Source: Zelonia costaricensis
Taxonomy: Eukaryota; Euglenozoa; Kinetoplastea; Trypanosomatida; Trypanosomatidae
DNA length: 50,725 bases
Direction of reading: 5' to 3'
NCBI GenBank assembly: GCA_030849075.1
Contig: JASAOO010003383.1
Location: 1 to 50,725, forward strand
Position 1 is the first letter of the stretch, and each line of letters starts with the position of its first letter. A model generated the notes under the pieces. It saw only the letters and a program-made list of their open reading frames with translations. It did no database searches and had not been told where the DNA came from. Below, in pieces: positions 1 to 10,837 of this stretch. The translations under genes were made by a program, and so were the position numbers.

Positions 1-1605
1 GAAAGATGAAGTTCAAACGGTGGTCGTCAGCGACGCATCGGAGAAGTAGTAGTAGGTGAGGACTTTGTCATCCCGCGGTGCCAGCGGTAGCTGCAGCGGT
101 GGCTGACCGTCTCACGCCGCTTTGGTGGTGCACGTAGCCGAATGGGGTCGATCAGCTCACACTGCGTAGCAGACGTTTCTTCTCTTGTGCTTTCGGACAC
201 GATTTTCAGTGATCGCAAAAGGATCCCAGCGTGAGTATGCTGTTATGTGGCTCGATGTTGGAACGTTGCGTCTGAAAGGTGCCGAGCACACAAGGTGCTG
301 CCTTGATGTGACGGAGCAGTGAGAACTCCGTGGGAACCTCAGTGCAGGGATTGTGAGTTGAGTGGGTCCGTGGTTCAACAAGAAAGAGGTCGTGAAGTAG
401 ACGGATGGAGAGGCTCAGAGAGAAGCGGGTGGATAATGGGGCTAGGAGGGAGTGGAATGACGTGAGGAAACGGGGCACGAAGACGTGACGGCTGGCAGGA
501 GGATGAAGGCTGGGCTGCGGCAAAGAAAAGGCGTGTCCCTTCTGTACGCTGCTCGTCAGCTCTTCGCCATGGTGCGCTTTTTGCCCTGGGCCGGTCACAT
601 TAGCACTTCAGTGCGCCGCGCAATGTACTTGGGTTTAGGAAGCCAACCAAGGCAATCACGCATATAACAGCCTCCCATGGCGATGGAAGGAGCGCATCGA
701 ATGACGCGTGTCCGTCCGTTTCACCTCATCACCGGCGTAGTCCTGTTGTTGTTGTCCTTGTCGACGCCTTTAGACGCACAGGCACACACGCGCAGGGGAG
801 ATGACAGAAAGTCACATTTTGTTAAGCTGTCTGGCCTTGCGCGCATCTTTAGCGTCCCCCACTGTGAAACACACTCGCCCACGCCCGCGGAGAGCGAAAG
901 AAAAACAGCGTGTCTCTGGGGACGCGCAGTTCAGTGGAGGACGGGATCGATGAGGGAAGGGCTTGCAATTCGTGCTGCCGATTCGCGGCGAAGAGAGGAG
1001 AGGGGGAAATGCGTGGCAGAGCGCGAAAAATAAAACGAAATGAGGGAAGGTGGAGGGCGGCAGTAAAGCGGGTAGGCAAGTGGAGGGAGATGGGGAGGAG
1101 TGGGGCACCTGCAGCAACGCAAGTGCCTCTACTAACAGGGGGGGGGAGGCGGTTCACGAGAGGCTGAAGGTAGATAAAAAAAAGAGTTAGTGGAAGGGTG
1201 CCACTGCTGTCTCCATCCACGTAGAAAAGGCGCCGCGAAAACATGAGAAGGAAACGATGAGGTTGTGACCGGGGACGATGGTGACGGTGGTGCGAGACAC
1301 GACGCGCGTAACGCATTCACTGCATCGCACAAGCAGGAAAAAAAAAGGTGTGCGGCAGGATTGCTCTACGACAGCAAGGAAGGCGTCACGTCGCTCGGTC
1401 ATTACTTCTTTTTTTTTTCGTTATTCTTCTTGGTTCGCCTGTGTCTGCGCCACCTTTGACTTCATACCCACACATATTTCTCTTTGTTTCTGAAGAGCTT
1501 CCTTCTCCCCGTGGTGTTGGAGATCCTCTTTAGTTCACTTGTCGCTCTTTTCCAATCCGAGGAGAGGGAGCGAGTTTCCTAGACACATCCCTCACATGAG
1601 AACAC

Positions 1606-1625
1606 CACACACACACACACACACA
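1606..1625. repeat. AC dinucleotide repeat
   Basis: Uninterrupted run of AC units, read directly. It is one of many CA/GT runs in the spacers of this window. Confidence 0.95.
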
Positions 1626-1669
1626 AACCACATGCGTACGCTTTCGGGAGAAGGAAAGAGACAGTATTG

Positions 1670-1720
1670 TAGTGGGCATCGCACACCTGTGCAGGGATTC
1701 GAATCACTGTGACTGCACAT
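1670..1720 (+). repeat. tRNA-like/SIDER-like motif, copy A
   Basis: The plus strand carries CGCACACCTGTG followed by CAGGGATTCGAATC. GTGCAG (1689-1694) pairs with CTGCAC (1713-1718), leaving the TTCGAAT segment in the loop. The first block resembles CGCAGACCTGTG at 45630 and the second resembles the TTCGA block there. B-box-like words plus dispersion in spacers fit a degenerate short retroposon of the trypanosomatid SIDER type, but that assignment is inference. It is not a complete tRNA because no acceptor or anticodon arm can be folded. Confidence 0.3.
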
Positions 1721-2641
1721 CAGGCGCGTGCGACAAGTCACGCTAGCATGAAGAGCATTTTTTAATGGGGGAAAGGCGGCGGGAGTGAGGAAAGTGAAGG
1801 AAAGAGGCAACCAACGTGCACCGAGGTCTCCCACAGAGGACCCAGCGCCGGCGCTCTTTGCGTTCAGCAGCAGGATAGCTCCGATATCAGTGGAGAAACG
1901 AACGCAGCAAAGCAAAAAAAGAGAACAACTAAGCCAAAATGAAGATGCACCAAGTCGACCAGAACCAGACCGCCCAAAAAAGGAAACGTAGTTCTGGAAA
2001 ATGCGAAAAAGGAGCTCACAGGCGCCGACGAAACGGCGCGGTACTCGACCACGCTATCCACGAGCACGGAAATGATGAAGAACGCACGCCTACACACATA
2101 GACGCCCTCTGTAGTCTATCAGCACGAGACGCACACAATGACGACGAAAGCAGCTGCAAAAAAGAATGCTAGAGCAAAGCAGAAAAATGGACTTCGCAGA
2201 TGGGACACAGAGGCTGAGTGCTCGAGGCACGTGCACAGCCGCACGTATAGGGGTGCACCTGCTCTGCCTCCTTCCCCTGCCCGCTTCACTGGCACAGTGG
2301 GCACCTCCCTCTCTCACCCTCCTCCACCACAGACACCCCCTCCCTCACGCTATCTGCCAACACCCGATACTCTAGGTCGCGGGGAAGGAGGAGGCGGAGG
2401 GGATGCGGCACAACAGCAACAGCGACGCTTCCGTCAACGGCGCGCGTCGGCGTCTACGCAGGTGGGCAAGAAAGCACAGCAGAAAAAAAAAGGGGAAGAC
2501 GAAACCTACAAAAAGTGGCACGGGTGAAAGAGAGTCGGCGTGATCTGTCACGACAGTACGGAGAGGGGGTGACACGGGCAACATGAACGAAACATGCAAC
2601 GGCCGATCGTCTTCTCGGTGTCGTGCTCGCACCACCGGCGC

Positions 2642-4495
2642 CTACATGCGCCGCTCCAGCAGGTGGGCAATGTGGAAGAGACGGAGGTGGAGGTAGATGT
2701 CGAAGAGGTAGACGACAAACATCATGAAGGTGAGGCAGACCAGCGGGATGAGGCCGCGCTGCATGTAGGCGAGCATGATGGTCTGGCACGGGTACGGGGC
2801 GTACTCGAAGTCGGCGCGGCAGGCGCAGAAGCGCGGGTCGGCGCTGGAGTAGGTACACGGCGTGTCGATTCCGCTGCACCGTTGGGTGTCGTAGAAGTGG
2901 CACAGCTGATCCGTCCTCAGCTCCCGGTCAGTGAAGCGGCGGAACCGCTCGTAGCCGGCCTGCTCGCCGGCCACGATCATCAGCATCGTCGAGCACGCTA
3001 TGGCGCCCATCGTGAAGAAGCCACGCAGGCCAACCAGCAGGTAGCCCTCGCGGACCGGCAGCTTCATCCGGATCGAGTGCAGCGCCGTGCACGTCGTCGC
3101 CAGCACCGAGATGATGACTGTGGCGAAGATGTACGACGACATCTTGATCAGGTACGGCACCACAACCGACGGCTCAGAGGTGAGGAAGGTGGACACCATG
3201 AAGGCGAGCACGACGAGCGTGACGAACATCTCCATCACGGCAATCGTGAGAGTCTGCCGAGGCAGGTGGGTGAGGTAGAGCACACCGGTCAAACGGAAGA
3301 TGCCGTTGGGCGCACGATACGCACGCAACACCGTGCGGCGGCTCTGGTCCTTCTTCTTCTTCATGCGCCGCACATCCCGGTCGATCTTAATGAGGTGCGC
3401 CAGCTCCTCACGCGTGGTGCGGACAAGCAGCTCATCTTCGAGGTCAGGGCAGTTGCACCGGCACGTGATGAAGGCGCGCAGTGGAACGCGGCGTGGGTTG
3501 TTGCCCTGCGAGGTGTGGATGATGTAGCGCCGCACAAACATGCGCAGGCACTGCATGTCGAAGTGCATCTTGGTCGGGTCGTGGAAGATGGAGTAGAAAC
3601 TGCTGCGCGGGTCGACGCCAAACTCGACGCGGTGGATGTGCGAGCGGGAGAAGGTGACGTACGGGATGGGCCCCATCGAGCCGGTCTGCTTCCGCATGCG
3701 GTTGCGCACCCGCGTCGTGGCCTCCGCGTGCGTCTCACCCAGCTCGTTGAGCAGCTCCGGGGCCTCGTGGTGCTCGGTAACATTCACGCCCTGTTGATCA
3801 AAGTCGAACTCGTGGGCGTCACCGGCAGCGCCGCGACTGTTCTGCTCCATCGCCTCCAGCTCCTCGCGCGTCGTGGCGGCGCTGCGGCCGAGGCGCGGGG
3901 CCCTCGGGGCAGACGCGGTCACCGCCTGCTCGCCCGACGGCGTCGCCTTAAGGACATCGTTCGACGCCACCGCAGCCTGCCGGCGCTCGAGCTTGTGCAC
4001 CTGGAAGTCCTCCTCGGTGTAGCGGTGAACGTGGATGAGCATAACCGTCTCCTTGTTGATGGTGGCGACCAGGCCCTCGTAGTAGAAGGACCGAATCTCG
4101 CCATCGATGGAGGTGTCGCCCTTGAAGGTGACGCAGCGGCCAATCAGCTTCAGCTCCGGTGGAGAGATGCTGGGCAGGTGCTCGATCGGTCGATCAGCGT
4201 GAATAACAGCCTTTGAGACGAGCTCCTCGATCGGCGGCTCCTGCTCCTCCTCGGGCTGCTGACTCGGCGACGACTGCGCCGCCGGTGCGTCGGTGGTGGA
4301 CGGCTCAGTCGAGGCAGCCGCATTCGTCATCGGGTCTTGCGCGGTGGTCGCCGACGTGGTGCCCGTCGCAGGGTCGTGGTTCAGCGCCGCATCGGCGGAG
4401 TCGTGCCCGACCGACATGGACGCCCGGGTCGGGTTTGGGCCATTGGGTACACCTTCGATCATCACCAGACGAGCGGTGTGGACGGGAGGGAGCAT
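2642..4495 (-). CDS. Four-pass membrane protein with cysteine-rich loop, unknown function
   Basis: Protein of 617 aa counted from the first ATG at 4495; the longer frame opens with GTG, and a second ATG lies at 4462. Residues 20-90 are disordered and rich in Ser, Thr and Pro, ending in an acidic stretch. Residues 112-170 look like a compact beta-rich domain. Residues 376-388 are strongly basic. Four hydrophobic segments lie at about 416-438, 445-472, 485-509 and 573-603. The loop between the third and fourth holds six cysteines (532, 540, 547, 557, 559, 570), which suggests a disulfide-stabilised lumenal or extracellular loop. A CxCxC cluster sits at 345-349. I do not recognise the family. 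The topology suggests a long cytosolic N-terminus, and the role is unknown. Confidence 0.85.
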   Translation of the reverse strand: MLPPVHTARLVMIEGVPNGPNPTRASMSVGHDSADAALNHDPATGTTSATTAQDPMTNAAASTEPSTTDAPAAQSSPSQQPEEEQEPPIEELVSKAVIHADRPIEHLPSISPPELKLIGRCVTFKGDTSIDGEIRSFYYEGLVATINKETVMLIHVHRYTEEDFQVHKLERRQAAVASNDVLKATPSGEQAVTASAPRAPRLGRSAATTREELEAMEQNSRGAAGDAHEFDFDQQGVNVTEHHEAPELLNELGETHAEATTRVRNRMRKQTGSMGPIPYVTFSRSHIHRVEFGVDPRSSFYSIFHDPTKMHFDMQCLRMFVRRYIIHTSQGNNPRRVPLRAFITCRCNCPDLEDELLVRTTREELAHLIKIDRDVRRMKKKKDQSRRTVLRAYRAPNGIFRLTGVLYLTHLPRQTLTIAVMEMFVTLVVLAFMVSTFLTSEPSVVVPYLIKMSSYIFATVIISVLATTCTALHSIRMKLPVREGYLLVGLRGFFTMGAIACSTMLMIVAGEQAGYERFRRFTDRELRTDQLCHFYDTQRCSGIDTPCTYSSADPRFCACRADFEYAPYPCQTIMLAYMQRGLIPLVCLTFMMFVVYLFDIYLHLRLFHIAHLLERRM

Positions 4496-6079
4496 TCCCA
4501 AGAGCACAGCAGATTTTCGTTTCTTTCTTTTATGTGTCTCTTCCGATGCCAGCTCGCTTGTCTTTTTTTTTTCTGTAATCGTTTGGTTGTACTCGATGCG
4601 AGCGTATGGATGCTGCTGCCGGCGTGCTAGTCAGGGTGACTAGGGGAAGCAAAAAACAAAAACAACAGCAAGAGACGAGGGCGAGGCCTAGCTTCAGAGG
4701 CGGCACTCGACTGCTGGCGGCGCCGTGATACAGAGAACGAAAGAAAGAAAAAGAGCCTTGAGCTCTAATCAGCTGATTATATAGAGGAGGTCGCACGTGA
4801 CACAGCGCAACACGCACCTCGCAGTGGGCGACTCCTCGACACAACCACCTCAAAAAAAAGGAGGGGGCGGAAGCGCGCTGACGGCTTCAGCAAAAAAAAA
4901 AAAAAAAGTGTCGACGACACGGTGCAGGAGCACGGAAACCTGAAACCCCTCAATCGAGCGCGCAATAAAAGCACGTCAAGGGAGAGAAGAAAGGGAACAC
5001 TGGGGATCCGAGAACCGAAGGCTACGAGGAAGCGAAGAAACTCAACAGCTCGCACGCAGACACTACAGAGGCGTGTGCGTTTGTGCTAGGCCGGCGTTTT
5101 CGCTTTTCTTTTCCCCGCTGTTCTCAGGGAGGGGAGGCGGGTGAGATAGAGTGTGTGGCGAACGTGAGCTGCAACAGGGCAAGTATAGGACTGTGACACA
5201 CACAAACTAAAAGCGACTCTCTTTTTGCCAAAGGGTGCGCACGTGTGATGGCGAGGTTATGGGGGTGGAGTGAAGCAACCACGACACAACAGCGGGTCGA
5301 GGAGAAGCAGACGTTAGCGGACGGGAAGGGGAAACAAAGGTAGGGGGAGGGGATAGGTAGAGTTGAGAGGATGTGTGACGGTACGCTTATGCACGCGTGG
5401 TGGAAAGCTGCTACGCAAGCCCGATCGAGGCAGCGCGCTCGTCTCAGAGCTTATCTGTGCATTTCAGTTTTCCATTCCGGATCGCCTGACGTCTACCTCA
5501 ACGTCACCAGGCGGATCCGGCGCTCCGAACGAGAATGACTCCGCACTGGGTGCGTTGCTTGTGCATGCCGGAATTCTTCACCGCTTGTTTCTTCTTCTTT
5601 CTTTTCTTCTTGTCCGGGTTGGAACTTGAAGGGCAAGGGTACCGGAGCCGCCGATTCCGTTCAGGACAAAGCAACGAGAGACGTTCTGTGGTGACGAAGG
5701 AGGCAACGAGCTGTGGGTGCCGCTCGCGGCGAGGGGGAGGCGAAGGGAGGACCTGCGCACCGCGAGGCGTGCGCTATCTCGGCTTGTTTTAACGGGACAG
5801 TCCGGCGGCAAGACAAGAGTTGCGCATGTCATCACACCCACGCGCAGAGGCACGAGACACATGGCAAGCTGCGAGCTGAAGCGGCGAGGGCGCCGACGAG
5901 AGTCACCAGCAAATCACCAAGACGAAGTGCGTATGAGACACACACACGCACACGCCCACTCACACGCAAACGCGGTTCGAGTCGTCCGTCGCGACAACGC
6001 CCCCCCCCCCTCCCACCTCCCTGTATCCCAGCTTGCAGCCACCACACACGTCTCTTTGCCTTGTCTCACGGAGCTGGTG
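4496..6079. other. Intergenic spacer
   Basis: Holds the 5' UTR and acceptor of the four-pass membrane protein gene on the left and the 3' UTR of the mitochondrial carrier gene on the right. An A16 run lies at 4892-4907 (T16 on the sense strand) and a C10 run at about 6001-6010. No convincing gene is present. Confidence 0.6.
4640..4687 (-). promoter_or_regulatory. Predicted spliced-leader acceptor, membrane protein gene
   Basis: On the minus strand a pyrimidine/T-rich tract runs into TAG, with AG at 4641-4640. This would leave a 5' UTR of about 144 nt before the ATG at 4495. Predicted from pattern only; another TAG follows about 13 nt later. Confidence 0.45.
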
Positions 6080-7543
6080 TCAATCATCGTCGATGAGGAT
6101 GCGCTGCACCCACTCAAACACGACGAAAGTGCATGCACTCGCCGGCACCGCTTTGAGGTAATTCGCCGTCAGCCCACTGAAGAGCGACGTGACGCCCTTG
6201 TTGCGGATCATCTTCACCATGCAGTCCACCATGCCGTTGTACTTCTTCGCCCGACCGTTCGTGCCCTGCGTCTGCAGTCGGGTTCGGATGACGTTCAGCG
6301 GGTACGAAACCGTCTGCGCCACCGTGGACGAGAACATGCCCACCACGCCCACCTCCGCAGAGCCGAGGCTGGCCTCGTGGCGGTTCTTCTTCTGCACCTG
6401 CATCCGGTACATCATGATGGACTGCTGTGCGCTGGAGTAGAGACCCATCTCGAGCCCGCGGTAGACGATGATGCCGACCATGTTCGGCGCAAAGCCGCGG
6501 TAAAACTCCATGATGCCGCCCTTCTTGTACGCCAACCGCACAATCTCCTTCACACCGCCGCGGTACTCGCCGCTGCGCGAGACGACGACACGCGTCTTGA
6601 CCACCTCGAGCGGGTACAAGATGCCCTGGGCACCGAGACCGGCGACGGAACCGATGGTGCAGTTGACCGCAAGCTGCGGCACGTTGGATATGCAACCCAG
6701 CCGGTTGAAGGGCGGCGTGAAAATGGAGGCCTCCAGCGAGATGGCCCGCTCCCGCAGACGCACCTCCTCAGCCGACAGCCCTGTCAGGGACGACGACGTG
6801 CTTGGCCCCGCCTCCTTGTCGGTGCCAGGCGTGGTGCGGTCCACCATCATCGACTCCCGCTCCTCCTGCTCACGCCGGGTGATGGCCGCACTGCGCTCCT
6901 CCTTCTCGCGCCACCGCGCCGCGGAGTGCTTTCGCCGCTTCTTCTCCCGCTCCACGCAGTCCTCGTAGAGAGAGGAGAGGTAGCGACGAATAGAAAAGAC
7001 GATCGCAAACTCCGGCCCTGCCTTGAAGCAGTTTATTGTGTTGCCGCGCCAGAAGGCCTTCCAGCCGCCATCCGCCTTGATCACGCGAGCCACCTGGAGG
7101 AGGCTCGGGTGCGTGCGGCGCACCGCCGGCTTCAAGCTCGAGGCCGCGGCGGCACCGGCGTTCCCCTGCGCCGAGGCGGGCGCGGCAGCGCCTGCCGCCA
7201 TCGCACCCGCATGCGCCGTCTGCACGAGGTGCCCCTCCTGCACAATGAGCTTGATGCGATCCAAGGGCGCCGTCAGTGTGCGACTCGCCGCCCCTGCCAC
7301 GCCACCGGCTATGAAAGTGGCGATGCTGCTGTACCAGTCCCGCCGCACATGCAGCGAGCGCGTCACGCACAGCTCCTCTTCCTCGCCTGCCGCCACTTGA
7401 CTGCTGCGGCCAGAGGACCTCGCGCTGGCGCTCGTCACTGCCGTGCCGCTTTCTGCGCCGTTCCCCGACGAGGTCGTCATAGGGTAGTCTGAACACACCA
7501 CACCGTCCGTTGCCTGCGACGCCGCTTCGCTCGAGGCACCCAT
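6080..7543 (-). CDS. Mitochondrial carrier family (SLC25) protein
   Basis: Transporter of the inner mitochondrial membrane, 487 aa from the first ATG at 7543 (the longer frame opens with GTG). Three carrier repeats are marked by PLDRIK (93-98), PLEVVK (311-316) and PLNVIR (415-420), each ending an odd-numbered helix; the third has Asn where the acidic salt-bridge residue usually sits. The segment GIIVYRGLEMGLY (357-369) resembles the fourth-helix region of ADP/ATP carriers, but the RRRMMM signature of true ADP/ATP carriers is absent. At about 300 residues the usual carrier is much shorter. The extra length is a Ser/Ala-rich N-terminus of about 65 residues, an Ala-rich insertion at about 108-140, and a highly charged insertion at about 195-275 between repeats one and two. 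The substrate cannot be assigned; a nucleotide or cofactor is the best guess. Confidence 0.93.
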   Translation of the reverse strand: MGASSEAASQATDGVVCSDYPMTTSSGNGAESGTAVTSASARSSGRSSQVAAGEEEELCVTRSLHVRRDWYSSIATFIAGGVAGAASRTLTAPLDRIKLIVQEGHLVQTAHAGAMAAGAAAPASAQGNAGAAAASSLKPAVRRTHPSLLQVARVIKADGGWKAFWRGNTINCFKAGPEFAIVFSIRRYLSSLYEDCVEREKKRRKHSAARWREKEERSAAITRREQEERESMMVDRTTPGTDKEAGPSTSSSLTGLSAEEVRLRERAISLEASIFTPPFNRLGCISNVPQLAVNCTIGSVAGLGAQGILYPLEVVKTRVVVSRSGEYRGGVKEIVRLAYKKGGIMEFYRGFAPNMVGIIVYRGLEMGLYSSAQQSIMMYRMQVQKKNRHEASLGSAEVGVVGMFSSTVAQTVSYPLNVIRTRLQTQGTNGRAKKYNGMVDCMVKMIRNKGVTSLFSGLTANYLKAVPASACTFVVFEWVQRILIDDD

Positions 7544-7639
7544 GAGTGCTCGAGACAGCGATTTCCTATTGTGTGTCCGCGGGAGGCTGAGCCGAATGCG
7601 AAACACTTGAACGCACAGGAGACCGAGCGAGACAGTCCT

Positions 7640-7657
7640 CTACAAACAAAAAGAACG
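7640..7657 (-). promoter_or_regulatory. Predicted spliced-leader acceptor, carrier gene
   Basis: The minus strand reads a T-rich tract ending TTTGTAG, with AG at 7641-7640. This gives a 5' UTR of about 96 nt to the ATG at 7543 and is a textbook trypanosomatid arrangement. Confidence 0.6.
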
Positions 7658-8447
7658 AGTACGCCACCCAGCCGATGACGCTGATGCGTCTGCAAAGCCT
7701 TCCAGCACGTCAGCTCCGAGAGCACTCTCAAGAGAAGTTCTTCCCAGTCGCAGACTACGCCAGAGAAGCGCACTGCGTGCACTTCGGCACCTTCGCGAGT
7801 CACCGCTATCGAAGACTCTGGTCTTTTTGTGTAGTCGGTGCACCCTCCACTCGTCCTTCCCCCGCGCCTGCTCGACGGCACCTCTGGTGCAACGTGGCTG
7901 GGCGCCTCCACCACACACGCACAGGCGCAAATCAAAGAAGACACGCAGCGTCCCACTGGTTGAAGTTACGTCACTTCGCGGGACAGCACTGGCACACGGT
8001 TTCTGTGAAGCAGACAAAACACAAAGAGCGAGGGTGCGCGAGATGAATGGCGAAAGTAGAGACGTGAGGGCTAGGGTGCGAGGGGCCAACAGACTCGACA
8101 GACCAGCGGGCACTCGTGGTGCGCTGTTGCGATGCTGCCGTTGGTACTGGACGCCTCGGGCTTCTTTGTGTGCCGAAAGCGCACCCAGCCGCGAAGGAGA
8201 GGGAAGAAAGGGGCGAAAAAAAAAACGCAGAAATCCGCGCAGGTGCGGCGGCGTTGCCACCCGTGGCCCCGGCCGTGCGAGCCTCACGGTCGAGATGGAG
8301 GGGAGAGGGGGGGGTGAGGAGAGCCCAATGCACCGCACGCAAAGAGACGGGAGAGGGGGAAGGAAAACGAGGCAGATCGAAGAAGGAGGAGGAGAAGCGA
8401 GGTGGATCGTGTGATGAGCTGATGGTCCAGGAGACTGACACCCACTG

Positions 8448-8470
8448 CACACACACACACACACACACAC
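8448..8470. repeat. CA dinucleotide repeat
   Basis: About eleven uninterrupted CA units, read directly. Confidence 0.95.
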
Positions 8471-8801
8471 GCAGACACACACGGCGACGTGGATTGTGAC
8501 GGGTTGAGGAAAATGAGCGGGAGGATGTGACGCAGCGGAGATGCAGAGAGGAGGAGGAGGAGGGAAGGGACCAAGCGACGCGATGCGGCGGCGACCCACG
8601 GCACGAGAGAGAGAGAGAGACAGCGAAAGCGCAGTGACGAAGAATCGAAAAGAAGAAGAGGTGAGGGCGGAGGAGAGCGGGGAAGTCAAACCGAGCGGAG
8701 CGGCACCTACGCTTTTCTTTTTTTTTTGTAACTAAACGCCGCGCTCTCTTTCGTATCGAGTGACGCGACGGAGCGGGGAGGGGAGGGGGTGACGAGCGTC
8801 T

Positions 8802-8802
8802 N
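8802..8802. other. Undetermined base (N) beside a G run
   Basis: The only ambiguous character in the window. It sits a few bases before a run of about eleven G, so it probably marks a sequencing or consensus problem at the homopolymer. It is in noncoding sequence. Confidence 0.97.
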
Positions 8803-9280
8803 GGCCGGGGGGGGGGGTGGAGAGAAAAGAAAGAGAGGGCGAACGGCGACGAGGAAAACGGGTGACGGGTGCGCTCTCTATCCTTCTCACTGTCAAGCTC
8901 GTCAAGTGTGCTCGGCGACGCGCACCAGCAACGGCGAGGTCTGCTCCCGTGCGCTCCGGGCCGCTCCGCACACGCAGCTGGCGTGCTCCTGTGTGTCTGT
9001 GTGTGCGCGCGGGGAGAGGGTGGGCAGATGAGGTCGTCCAGAAACGGTGGCGAGAGGGCGAAAGCTTCACCTTCTCGCGCTTCTCTGCCCGGGATACGAG
9101 TGGAAGGCAAGCAACGGAAGGTAGGCGGGGGGGGGCAGGCTCCGCTTAGTAGGGCGGAGAGAAAAAGAACGAACAAGTGTGAATGGCTTGGGCAGCCTGC
9201 ACACACTAATGATAATATGTGTTGACGTGGGTAAGTGAAGTGCCGCTAATAATGAAAGTCCCCGACGCCTCGCGAGCGCC

Positions 9281-9301
9281 TGTGTGTGTGTGTGTGTGTG
9301 T
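9281..9301. repeat. TG dinucleotide repeat
   Basis: About ten TG units, read directly. Confidence 0.95.
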
Positions 9302-10837
9302 TTAGGGGTATTTGTGGACACGACCAGCCGCACAAACACGGTCTCTATCGCGGGGTTTTTGAAGATTTCAACAATGACACGCTTGGGCACGCGCTCCAGC
9401 CCAGGTAGCCTTTTTCTGGTTTTCCTCTTTCCTCTGCGCGCTTGACCGATAGCGACTAGAAACCTCCTTGCGTGTGTGTGTCTGTGTATGTGTGTATGTG
9501 CGAGTGGTGGGGGTACGTCGACGGTGTGCAGAGCGGATGGAATCCAAGGGGGTGCAACGGATAAGGACAACTGCAGCGCGCCGCCGTACTCGCTGTGTGG
9601 CGACGTTATGGCGAAGGGGCGCAGGTGGAAAACGTCCATCAAGCGCAATGAGGGAGGAGGAGGAGGAAAGGGAGAGCGAGTGAAGAGCAGTGCACGATTA
9701 GGGCATAGCCGGTGCGGAGCCGAAATGAAGGCGCTGTCTCCGGTGAAGTGCGACGGTGCGGAGAGACAGCTTCTGTTGCTTTTTTTTTTTTTAGCGTCGG
9801 TGCCCGCTGCTCTCTGTGGTGCGGCATCATGGCCTACTTTGCCCTGCAATTGACGCTTGCCTGATGGCACCTGCGCACGTACTGACGACACACACACACA
9901 CACGCAGTACAGAGTCGCCACCGCACAATTCGAGTATTCCGACGGTTTGCTTCTCTCTTCGGACGCTTCGTGCACGAGCCAACTTCTCTGCACCAGGGAA
10001 GAGACACAAAAGTCCGCCAACCTTCCCAACTTCCGCCTCAGCAGCCTCCTCACGTGTCCAAGGATGACACACAGGCTTGTCTGTGAAAAAACGCAGTGAC
10101 CAAGCCGCGCGAATGGGGCTCACCAAAAGGACGCCAAGAGGGATTGAAAAAGAAGAGAGCGGAAGCGGTGCAGAGGGCCGAGGTACACACCAGCTGCGAT
10201 TTCGCGTACCGCGTCTCTGCACCGTGCAACACGGACGCACCCCTTCCCCGAGCGCACCCAGAAACCGGATTGGGAGCCTCACGCGCAACAGCGAGCGGTG
10301 ATGAGAGGGAAGGCGCCGTGACCCGCACCTTTCGACAACGCCAGCACTCTTCCAAGCGGCACGAAAAAAAGAAGAAAGAAAGACACACCAGCGCTGCGGC
10401 CACCGGTCAAAGTACGCCACGCTGCGGCTCTTCCCCCTCCCCCCACCCCCACCCTCACCCTCTCCCGCCGACTGAGCCACCGACTCTCTGAACAACTCAC
10501 GCTTTATTGCCTTGCCCTCTCGCGCAGGTGCCGAGACGCATGTGGGTACCGGTGATGCCCGCATGCAGAAAAAAAAAAACCCAACAAGCAAGCAAGGGAT
10601 TGGCGTGGCACATGCACGAGCGGTTCCGCAGCGCAGGAGTGGGTGCCACGGAAATCCGGCGGAGAAGGGAAACAGGAAAACGCTCTCGCTGGCACCGCTT
10701 TGACAGTCCTCGCTGAGGGAACAGTCAACCTACCGCATATGAACACACACACACACACACACATCCGCTGATGACAATAGCGTTTATAGGCCGTGCACGG
10801 TTCGGGATAGGGCGCGCGTCATGCATGAGTGCAAGTC

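Larger units (their letters stand above)
1..2641. other. Gene-free left edge (3' UTR and spacer)
   Basis: No reading frame here has coding character; the frames that are open translate simple repeats and pyrimidine tracts. The right part should be the 3' UTR of the four-pass membrane protein gene that stops at 2642. The interval holds an AC microsatellite near 1606-1625 and a tRNA-like/retroposon-like motif near 1670-1720. The acceptor of the next gene downstream would lie at or beyond the left edge. Confidence 0.6.
7544..10837. other. Long gene-free spacer (3.3 kb)
   Basis: Contains the carrier 5' UTR at the left and the MAPR-gene 3' UTR at the right. Between them are CA/TG microsatellites (8448-8470, 9281-9301, about 9471-9500, about 9889-9904, about 10743-10762), an undetermined base at 8802, and several purine-rich stretches. 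Open frames of up to 411 codons exist but translate repeats and pyrimidine tracts, so no gene is called. Confidence 0.55.

Noticed and set aside
677..1033. Plus-strand frame with a signal-peptide-like hydrophobic segment
   Set aside because: Wrong strand for this unit, short, remainder is purine-tract translation, and no acceptor tract precedes it.
5968..5980. B-box-like GGTTCGAGTC
   Set aside because: Upstream sequence is CA repeat with no A box, and no cloverleaf can be formed.
2594..7492. Very long plus-strand open frames opposite genes (540 codons at 2594-4216, 591 at 5717-7492; similarly at 31092-32621, 38753-40345, 43029-44579)
   Set aside because: They run antisense to secure genes in the frame favoured by GC-rich third positions, have no domains, and are rich in Arg, His, Val and Leu as expected of shadows.
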